From: Candidatus Gemmiger faecigallinarum
Lineage (GTDB): Bacteria > Bacillota > Clostridia > Oscillospirales > Ruminococcaceae
Assembly: GCA_019120395.1 (NCBI GenBank)
Contig: DWVD01000087.1
Location: 1-63,748 of the forward strand
Reading direction: 5' to 3'
Length of the DNA stretch: 63,748 nucleotides
The position numbers and the translations under genes were made by a program. The notes under the pieces were generated by a model. The model saw only the letters and a list, made by a program, of their open reading frames with translations, made no database searches and was not told the origin of the DNA. This document shows positions 59,016 to 63,748 of this stretch, in pieces (the first letter of the stretch is position 1; every line of letters begins with the position of its first letter).

Positions 59016-60077
59016 TCACGCCCCACACTCGGTTGCCGGCGTGAAATAGGCGTCCAGCTTCCCGCCTACGCGCAGGCCGTCCTCGGCCTCAAGGTGAGTA
59101 TAAATGCGGGCAGTCATCTCGATGGAGCTGTGGCCAAGTAGCTGCTGGGCGGTGCGCAGGTCCACGCCGGCATGGTAAAGGGACGTGGCATAGCTGTGTC
59201 GCAGCATATGGGCGTGGATGTGGTAAGGGGTAACCTGCTGCGCCTTGGCCCATAACCGGCTGAACCCGGTTTTTGTCAAGGGGCCGCCATTAGCCGCCGG
59301 GACAACATACTGGTCACTGCGCGGCGTTTGGTTGAGGATAGCGCGCAGCGCATCTGGGACCGGCAGGGTGCGGTGCGCCGCACTCGTTTTGAGCTCCACG
59401 CTTACAAATGGCTGGTTGCCGTCGGGGAAAGTCACCGAACGGCCCACAATCAGGCTGGCCGGGCCAATGTCCGCCCATTGCAAGCCCAACGCCTCGCTGC
59501 GCCGCAGGCCACAGTAAAAGCAAAGCGCGCAGAACACTCGTGTACGAGGGTCGGAGAGCGCCAAGAGCAGCGCCTTGCCCTCGGCCAGGGTAAGATACTC
59601 TTTCCCGCGGGAGCGCGCGTGCGGCGTTTCTTTGGCGTCGATCGTCGGGTCGTCGAGGATCAGATGGTTTTGCCGCGCGGTGCGGAAGATCTGCTGCAAT
59701 GTGATCTTGACCTTGTGCTGCAGGCTGACAGATTTGCCAGACACATCCGACATCACCCGGCGGATATGTACCGGGCGTACGTCCTGCAGCTCCATGGAAC
59801 CGATCAGAGGCATGATGTGCAGGTTATAGGCATCTTGGTAGCCGCGTCGGGTCGATTGCCGGACATCGTGCTTGTAGGTATCCAGCCAGATCTTCGCCCA
59901 CTCGCCTACCAACGTATGGTCGCCGACCTGCAGGCCTGCGCGATCCTGTTCGCGCAGGGAGTCCTCGGCAGCGTTGAGCTCGGCCAGGGTACGGCCGTAG
60001 ACGATTTTCTGCCGGCCATCCGACAGCGTGACCTTGCGCTGGTAACGGCCGTCCTTCCGTTTTTTGAGTTTTGCCAT
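59016..60077 (-). CDS. int: Tyrosine-type site-specific integrase
   Basis: A 353-residue recombinase. An N-terminal arm-binding domain (KLKKRKDGRYQRKVTLSDGR) and a core-binding SAM-like domain (WAKIWLDTYKHDVRQSTRRG) precede the catalytic domain. Catalytic residues appear in order: Arg in YCGLRRSEALG, H-x-x-R in HMLRHSYATS, His in LLGHSSIEM and Tyr in ARIYTHLEAED. The start at 60077 follows CGGAGGTGG. The gene ends 110 bases from the att site, as usual. Recombination with tRNA-Arg is inferred from position. Confidence 0.95.
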   Translation of the reverse strand: MAKLKKRKDGRYQRKVTLSDGRQKIVYGRTLAELNAAEDSLREQDRAGLQVGDHTLVGEWAKIWLDTYKHDVRQSTRRGYQDAYNLHIMPLIGSMELQDVRPVHIRRVMSDVSGKSVSLQHKVKITLQQIFRTARQNHLILDDPTIDAKETPHARSRGKEYLTLAEGKALLLALSDPRTRVFCALCFYCGLRRSEALGLQWADIGPASLIVGRSVTFPDGNQPFVSVELKTSAAHRTLPVPDALRAILNQTPRSDQYVVPAANGGPLTKTGFSRLWAKAQQVTPYHIHAHMLRHSYATSLYHAGVDLRTAQQLLGHSSIEMTARIYTHLEAEDGLRVGGKLDAYFTPATECGA

Positions 60078-60105
60078 AAAACTTCCACCTCCGTATGGGT
60101 ATGAC

Positions 60106-60219
60106 TTGCCAAGCCTGCCCCGGAGGTGGTACAATACAGGTGTTGGGTCTGTTTGTTCCTCAGGGGCAAGCTGATCTATTTCAAACGCTCTCGGTGCGCC
60201 AACACCGGGGGCGTCTTTT
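60106..60219 (+). ncRNA. Candidate small RNA 1 (promoter, leader and terminator), opposite the int leader
   Basis: TTGCCA (60106-60111), 18 bases, GG-TACAAT (60130-60135) predict a plus-strand start near 60142. A terminator hairpin follows at 60186-60219 (CGCTCTCGGTG against CACCGGGGGCG with G-U pairs, then TCTTTT). The transcript of about 75 nt has no ORF. Its first bases, GGTGTTGG (60139-60146), can alternatively pair with CCAACACC (60199-60206) inside the terminator. It runs away from int on the other strand, so it would be antisense to any int leader from the right. Confidence 0.5.
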
Positions 60220-60238
60220 GAATTATGTAAAAATACAG

Positions 60239-60358
60239 TTGATTTTTTGCCTCAACTTGTATATAATAATAGTGAAAGAACGCCGCCGGAGAACGCAAGG
60301 GTTATTTAACCAGCATACTTAGTATGTGGTAGTTGCGCCGGGGGTTCTTTCTTTTTTT
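60239..60358 (+). ncRNA. Candidate small RNA 2, structured, overlapping the DUF3800 3' end
   Basis: TTGATT (60239-60244), 17 bases and TATAAT (60262-60267) make a near-consensus promoter with start near 60274. The transcript would be closed by GAAAGAAC (60274-60281) pairing with GTTCTTTC (60344-60351), followed by seven T. Inside, CGCAA/TTGCG encloses two small hairpins, GGTTATTTAACC and CATACTTAGTATG, giving a multibranch fold of about 85 nt. No ORF is present. Its 3' 40 nt are antisense to the end of the DUF3800 gene. Confidence 0.6.
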
Positions 60359-61077
60359 GTGCAAATTCTAAGCTTGCGTAGTGCAAATAAGTCTGGGCGC
60401 ATCTCTTTGGTAAAAAACTTAATCCCATACGATTCAACATTTTTGTTTCTGCGGTAGAGATGCTCTTTTAGGGCAAGGGAAAAACACGGCACACAAAAAC
60501 CATACGAGTTGGGCTCGTATGCATTGAACATTGTGGTAGCACAAACATCCGCCAACTGTAGTAAATCCCAAGTCCCTGATGATTTGGCAGTTACTTTTTC
60601 AAATAATGTAGCGTCAATACCGTTTGCTTCATACGGAAACAGCTTGTCCTTAATATAGCATATCAGTTCTCCATCTCTTGAAGTTCCGCGGGAGGAAAGG
60701 ACAACATCTGCAGAAAACCCATTCTCCGCGAGATACCACGCAACCCGTTGAAGAAGATACTTGCAAACAAAATTATACGCAATCATAGGATTTGGAATTT
60801 TTGTTGTATCAAACTTTGTTGTGTCAACCAACACATTCATGTAGACAAAATTTTCGGCTGATAATTCTGTTGCAATATAGGCTTTTTTCATAAATTCTCG
60901 TATTTTGCGCAAATGGATTTCCTTTACATTTAAATGACTTTTGATCTGGTTCATATTTGAACGGATACTGGATTCATCTTCTTTAGCAACTACTACAGCG
61001 GTCAGCACAAACCATTTTGTCCCATTCCCAAAACCAAGATCTCCAGCCTCGTCTATATATACGGTATGACTGCTCAT
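60319..61077 (-). CDS. DUF3800 domain protein
   Basis: A 252-residue protein. TVYIDEAGDLGFGNGTKWFV with the acidic DEAGD motif is the DUF3800 start. LSSRGTSRDGELICYIKDKL and LLQLADVCATTMFNAYEPN in the second half are also typical; the fold is thought to be RNase H-like, so a nuclease role is possible. The start at 61077 has AAAGGGGAAAG. Codon use is far more AT-rich than in the surrounding genes, which points to recent transfer. The function of DUF3800 is not established. Confidence 0.85.
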   Translation of the reverse strand: MSSHTVYIDEAGDLGFGNGTKWFVLTAVVVAKEDESSIRSNMNQIKSHLNVKEIHLRKIREFMKKAYIATELSAENFVYMNVLVDTTKFDTTKIPNPMIAYNFVCKYLLQRVAWYLAENGFSADVVLSSRGTSRDGELICYIKDKLFPYEANGIDATLFEKVTAKSSGTWDLLQLADVCATTMFNAYEPNSYGFCVPCFSLALKEHLYRRNKNVESYGIKFFTKEMRPDLFALRKLRICTKKERTPGATTTY

Positions 61078-61129
61078 TGTTTTCTTTCCCCTTTCCTTTG
61101 GCTCTGCCGGTTGCCGCCGGCGGGGCGTT

Positions 61130-62290
61130 TTATTTATTTTCGGCCATTTTTGCCAGCATACTGCCATCCCATAGCAGTACGTGGGTTTCTCTTGCGGTTT
61201 CCACAGCCGCCGCGGTAAATGTGCTATTTGTCATCACGGCGGCGACCATTCGGTCATAATACTCTTTGCCCGCGAAGGCTTCCTGCACGGCGTGGTTGCC
61301 GACCTTGTCGGTGTAATACTTGCACTGGATCGCGTAGGTCACACCGTCTTTCTCGGCCAGCACGTCGATACCAAAGTCGCCGCTGGCCTTTGTCACTTCC
61401 ACCTGGGTGAAGCCGTTCTGGGTAAGCAGATCGGCGCAGTACTGCTCAAACTGGTGGCCGTCCATCTCGGGGAAAGGGGCGGGCGCGTTGGCTTCGCTCG
61501 GCTTCATTTTCTGTAGCGATTCGATCAGCGCCTGCGCATCCTGTTGGTCTAGCAATGACAACCAGGCGGCTCTGTTGGAACGCTGCTGCAGCACTCCTAG
61601 TTTCGCAAGAACGGCAAGCAGCTTGTGCAGCTCTTGGTCCGATAAGCAAGGGTATTCCGTTTTCAGCGTTTCCTCGGAAAGAAACATTTTGGATGTCGCA
61701 AGCCGGATGGCATCGGCAAGAATCTGCCGTTCGTCCATTCCCTGTGTGGCCTGGATGCGCTTTTCCCGGTAAGATTCGGCGGCGGCCCTGGCCTCTTCCT
61801 GCAAGGCGAGGTTCTCATGGATTCGTTTTTGCGCAGCGGCCCGGCGCTGGCGTCTTTCCTCCATGCGCAGCGCCTGCGCCGCATGGACGCTGCGATGCGG
61901 GCGTGACGGCAGTTTGTGTCCGGTCGAAAGCTGCAAAGCGGGTGCGCTCTGCACTTTGCTTTCTTCGGAAGAGGCTGTCGGGGCCGGAATGGCGGTATCT
62001 TGCACATCATCGTCCGCCAGCGGATCAGGCGGCGATACCAAAACAGGAGAACTTTTTCCCTTCTTAGCTTGCAACCGCGCCCTCCACCGTATCCAAACAA
62101 ACTGCACGACCCAGATCGGAGCGGAGAAAACAAAAGCCGATATGATGGAAATGGCGACCCCAGTCCCGGCCGGGTACGGCGCGCCGTCCTCGGTCGTGCT
62201 GTTCAAAATGATCAGGAGCATCAAACCGAGCCAGATGAGATAGGTGATGAGATAGGGCCGTACTGTCCGGCTCTGAAGAAGTTTTTTCAA
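61130..62290 (-). CDS. Membrane-anchored Mrr-type restriction endonuclease-like protein
   Basis: A 386-residue protein. Two N-terminal membrane segments (about residues 13-30 and 43-65) are followed by a charged, partly coiled linker (EERRQRRAAAQKRIHENLAL). The C-terminal Mrr_cat domain has MDGHQFEQYCADLLTQNGFT, the nuclease core SGDFGIDVLAEKDG (Asp) and YAIQCKYYTDKVGN (Q-x-K). Mrr-like domains cut DNA; anchoring to the membrane could aim it at incoming DNA. The start is TTG at 62290. It follows immA by 14 bases. Confidence 0.85.
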   Translation of the reverse strand: MKKLLQSRTVRPYLITYLIWLGLMLLIILNSTTEDGAPYPAGTGVAISIISAFVFSAPIWVVQFVWIRWRARLQAKKGKSSPVLVSPPDPLADDDVQDTAIPAPTASSEESKVQSAPALQLSTGHKLPSRPHRSVHAAQALRMEERRQRRAAAQKRIHENLALQEEARAAAESYREKRIQATQGMDERQILADAIRLATSKMFLSEETLKTEYPCLSDQELHKLLAVLAKLGVLQQRSNRAAWLSLLDQQDAQALIESLQKMKPSEANAPAPFPEMDGHQFEQYCADLLTQNGFTQVEVTKASGDFGIDVLAEKDGVTYAIQCKYYTDKVGNHAVQEAFAGKEYYDRMVAAVMTNSTFTAAAVETARETHVLLWDGSMLAKMAENK

Positions 62291-62304
62291 TCAGGACACC
62301 CGCT

Positions 62305-62730
62305 TTATTTGTGAAAGTCGATCCCCCTGCACTCCGTCCAGTAGTGCAGGGCCTTTTTTATGTAGTCCTCATCCAGGTCAAAGTATTCGGCCAGCTGCCA
62401 GGGGTCGGTGTAACCGGACCGCATGGCGGCGCGAAGTTTGTCTGGCGGCAGGTACCGCTGAAAGCTCGCCGCTTCGGCCCGGTGCTCGCTCTGCGCCACC
62501 AGCTGGTACGGCGAATCGACTTTGTGCAGCGCCCCGGTGCGCAGATGGCCCTCTTCGTGGATGGCGGCGGTTCGCAGTCGGCGAAAGGTTGTGAGGGTGC
62601 CCGGGTTCAGCACCACACAGTAGTAACCGTGATCGCGCACCGTGCAGGCGTCCGCGGGGAGCCGCGGATAGGCCATCACATCCACATCGTTTGCAGCGCA
62701 GTATTCATAAAATGACTGCAAAGGGTCCAT
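62305..62730 (-). CDS. immA: ImmA/IrrE-family metallopeptidase
   Basis: A 141-residue protease of the kind that cleaves phage- or ICE-type repressors. The zinc motif H-E-x-x-H is visible in RTAAIHEEGHLRTGAL. VAQSEHRAEAASFQRYLPPD supplies the third ligand region. Its ATG shares one base with the stop of the repressor gene (TAATG), so translation is coupled. By analogy with ICEBs1, it would destroy the repressor upon induction. Confidence 0.93.
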   Translation of the reverse strand: MDPLQSFYEYCAANDVDVMAYPRLPADACTVRDHGYYCVVLNPGTLTTFRRLRTAAIHEEGHLRTGALHKVDSPYQLVAQSEHRAEAASFQRYLPPDKLRAAMRSGYTDPWQLAEYFDLDEDYIKKALHYWTECRGIDFHK

Positions 62731-63083
62731 TACTTTCCTTCCTTTTCCTCCCGGCGTCGGCGCATCGTGCGCGCCATGTCGCGGAGGATTTCTTTTTGTT
62801 CGTCGTCCAGGGCTTTGTAGTCGCCATAGAAGGCAATGTCGATTTCGTCGAGGATGTCGGGATTGGTCGAGGCCGGTTCGGAGGTTGTGGCGGAACCGGA
62901 AAGAAGCGAATCAACCGAAACGGAAAAATAATCGGCTATTTTTTGCAGCTGCGCCGCCTGTGGCGTGGTGCCTTTCTTTTTCCAGGTGGTTGGTGTCGCC
63001 TTACTCATGCCCATATCCAGTGCGGCACGGGTGGGTGAAACGCCCTTTTGAGCGCATAAGTCGCAAAACAGGTCATAAAACAC
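62730..63083 (-). CDS. XRE-family phage/ICE-type repressor
   Basis: A 117-residue repressor. The HTH is FYDLFCDLCAQKGVSPTRAA, LDMGMSKATPTTWKKKGTTP, QAAQLQKIADYFSVSVDSLL; the C-terminal helix-rich part ends KALDDEQKEILRDMARTMRR. The start was set at the GTG at 63083, 7 bases after AGGGGG, because proteins of this family begin with a short MFYD-like arm. Upstream ATG codons lie before the ribosome site. It should bind the GTTNAAC operators just upstream. Confidence 0.9.
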   Translation of the reverse strand: MFYDLFCDLCAQKGVSPTRAALDMGMSKATPTTWKKKGTTPQAAQLQKIADYFSVSVDSLLSGSATTSEPASTNPDILDEIDIAFYGDYKALDDEQKEILRDMARTMRRRREEKEGK

Positions 63084-63142
63084 AATAAAGCCCCCTGCCA
63101 TTTGTGCAAGTCTACAAAGTTTAACAAGTTCAACCAAAAGAC

Positions 63143-63171
63143 TTGCAAAGTTGAACTATGTAAGCTATACT
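63143..63171 (+). promoter_or_regulatory. Rightward promoter 1
   Basis: TTGCAA (63143-63148), 17 bases, TATACT (63166-63171), with operators on both sides. Confidence 0.65.
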
Positions 63172-63202
63172 GTGTTTATGTTGAACAAGTTAAGCTCACA
63201 AG

Positions 63203-63230
63203 TTGAAGTTATTCGTCGCACCTTTATACT
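63203..63230 (+). promoter_or_regulatory. Rightward promoter 2
   Basis: TTGAAG (63203-63208), 16 bases, TATACT (63225-63230), about 55 bases before the HTH gene; the -35 lies in a degenerate operator half. Confidence 0.6.
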
Positions 63231-63285
63231 ATCACTTGTGTTTAACAAATTCAACAATTTTTTCTGAGAGGAGGCTAAAATTTGT

Positions 63286-63486
63286 ATGCCTGCACAATGG
63301 ACGGCTGATTTAATCAGCAAAATGCACGCACACCGCATCACGCAGCTGGCGCTGGCGCAGCAGCTGGGGTACACCCCGCAGTATGTCAGCACAGTGCTGA
63401 ACGGCAAGCGTGACCCGGCGGGTGCCGAGCAAAAGTTCAACGCAGCAGTGGACGACTTGATCGCACATCCAAATTCTACCACATGA
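63286..63486 (+). CDS. Small XRE-type HTH protein (Cro/early regulator)
   Basis: A 66-residue protein made almost only of a helix-turn-helix: AQWTADLISKMHAHRITQLA, LAQQLGYTPQYVSTVLNGKR, DPAGAEQKFNAAVDDLIAHP. Similar small proteins stand next to the repressor in Clostridia ICEs and prophages. The ATG lies 12 bases after GAGGAGG, a slightly long spacing. It is divergent from the repressor and behind its operators, so it is expected to be repressed in the integrated state. Confidence 0.85.
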   Translation: MPAQWTADLISKMHAHRITQLALAQQLGYTPQYVSTVLNGKRDPAGAEQKFNAAVDDLIAHPNSTT

Positions 63487-63523
63487 CCCGTCCCATAGTC
63501 TGGACTGCAAGGAGGTGATCAGG

Positions 63524-63748
63524 ATGGAAAAACCGCTCGGCAAAAAATCCGGCGAAATCACGATTGATGTGCATCTCAACGGGTTGGATGAACAGCTCGC
63601 CAAAGCATATGAAAACCTGCGCATCGGCATTGATTCCACCGAAAGAAAGTATCAAAAGGCCAGCGAACGGGGAAGGCGGAACGGTGCCAAGGGCGGCAGA
63701 CCCCGGAAAGGCAGCGGCGGTTGTGAACAAGATGTAAAAACCCAAGAA
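63524..63748 (+). CDS. Hypothetical early protein of the element, partial
   Basis: 75 codons are open to the window edge. EKPLGKKSGEITIDVHLNGL and EQLAKAYENLRIGIDSTERK give a mixed charged stretch, then a basic Gly/Arg-rich part (RGRRNGAKGGRPRKGSGG). No domain is recognised. AAGGAGGTGATC precedes the ATG, which is excellent. It lies 37 bases after the HTH gene, likely in the same transcript. Confidence 0.65.
   Translation, partial: MEKPLGKKSGEITIDVHLNGLDEQLAKAYENLRIGIDSTERKYQKASERGRRNGAKGGRPRKGSGGCEQDVKTQE

Larger units (their letters stand above)
63119..63255. promoter_or_regulatory. Operator array of the element's repressor
   Basis: The pattern GTTnAAC-N2-GTTnAAC occurs as GTTTAACAAGTTCAAC (63119-63134), GTTGAACAAGTTAAGC (63180-63195) and, with one change, GTTTAACAAATTCAAC (63240-63255). 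Degenerate copies lie at 63150-63165 and 63202-63208. The heptamer is itself palindromic. The array surrounds both rightward promoters and the start of the repressor gene. Confidence 0.8.
58861..63748. mobile_element. Integrative element inserted at tRNA-Arg (right end outside window)
   Basis: From the att copy rightward the window holds a tyrosine integrase, two candidate small RNAs, accessory genes (DUF3800, Mrr-type), an ImmA/repressor module, operators and divergently read early genes. This order matches the integration and regulation end of an ICE or prophage. No structural, replication or conjugation genes are visible because the element continues past 63748. The DUF3800 region is clearly more AT-rich than the chromosome to the left. 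Confidence 0.82.

Overview
The window is about 63.7 kb of GC-rich chromosome from a Gram-positive anaerobic gut bacterium of the Clostridia. Support comes from FeoA/FeoA/FeoB iron import, a PadR/HAAS pair, HrcA-type CIRCE operators, ECF vitamin uptake, strong Shine-Dalgarno sites, TTG/GTG starts and Rnf-like proteins. Base composition and gene content fit the Faecalibacterium/Subdoligranulum/Gemmiger branch of the Oscillospiraceae; that assignment is inference, because there is no rRNA or other marker gene here.

Layout. 1-3.6 kb: a divergent AraC-type regulator (cut by the window edge) and uxuB-uxuA for fructuronate/mannonate catabolism. 3.9-7.3 kb: a ferrous iron operon (feoA, feoA, feoB, a Cys-rich microprotein), followed on the opposite strand by a candidate small RNA whose promoter carries almost the same double operator as feoA. 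7.5-21.9 kb: PadR/HAAS regulators, a Met/Gly/Pro-rich acidic protein, an LCP-like protein, a MocR regulator divergent from an ECF S component, an SGNH hydrolase, a cation efflux protein, an HD protein, a TetR regulator, PTS EIIA, a PH-domain protein, an HslV-like hydrolase, a C39-like protein and membrane proteins of unknown role. 22.1-30.1 kb: a contiguous aromatic amino acid operon, pheA-aroB-aroC-aroE/K-aroA-tyrA, then a WYL regulator. 30.2-38.4 kb: a surface polysaccharide cluster (polytopic membrane protein, polyprenyl-phosphate sugar-1-phosphate transferase, two GT4 enzymes, a GT2 enzyme, UDP-galactopyranose mutase). 38.5-45.1 kb: an M24 peptidase, rpe, and an odd Rnf-like trio (D, E, A only, most cluster cysteines missing) with a DUF1015 gene. 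45.1-49.8 kb: DinB, a ferredoxin-type aldo/keto reductase, a lipoprotein, Hsp20 under CIRCE control, and an acetyltransferase. 50.0-54.7 kb: GDP-L-fucose synthesis (gmd, fcl, manC), then yaaA and a Bcp peroxiredoxin. 54.8-58.5 kb: an ABC exporter, with an intergenic repeat cluster between permease and ATPase.

From about 58.86 kb to the right edge lies an integrative element. Its boundary is a 46-bp copy of the 3' part of a tRNA-Arg(ACG) gene, followed by a tyrosine integrase, two candidate small RNAs, an AT-richer DUF3800 gene, a membrane-anchored Mrr-type nuclease, an ImmA/repressor pair, a multi-operator control region and early genes read to the right. The element runs past the window edge.

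Leads judged most worth following: the iron-linked small RNA at 7.1-7.25 kb, the Rnf-derived trio lacking cluster ligands at 40.5-43.1 kb, the dispersed hairpin repeat with compensatory stem changes (37.2 and 57.4 kb), and the two small RNAs beside the integrase. Homology calls come from reading translated sequence and remembered family motifs; no database search was run.
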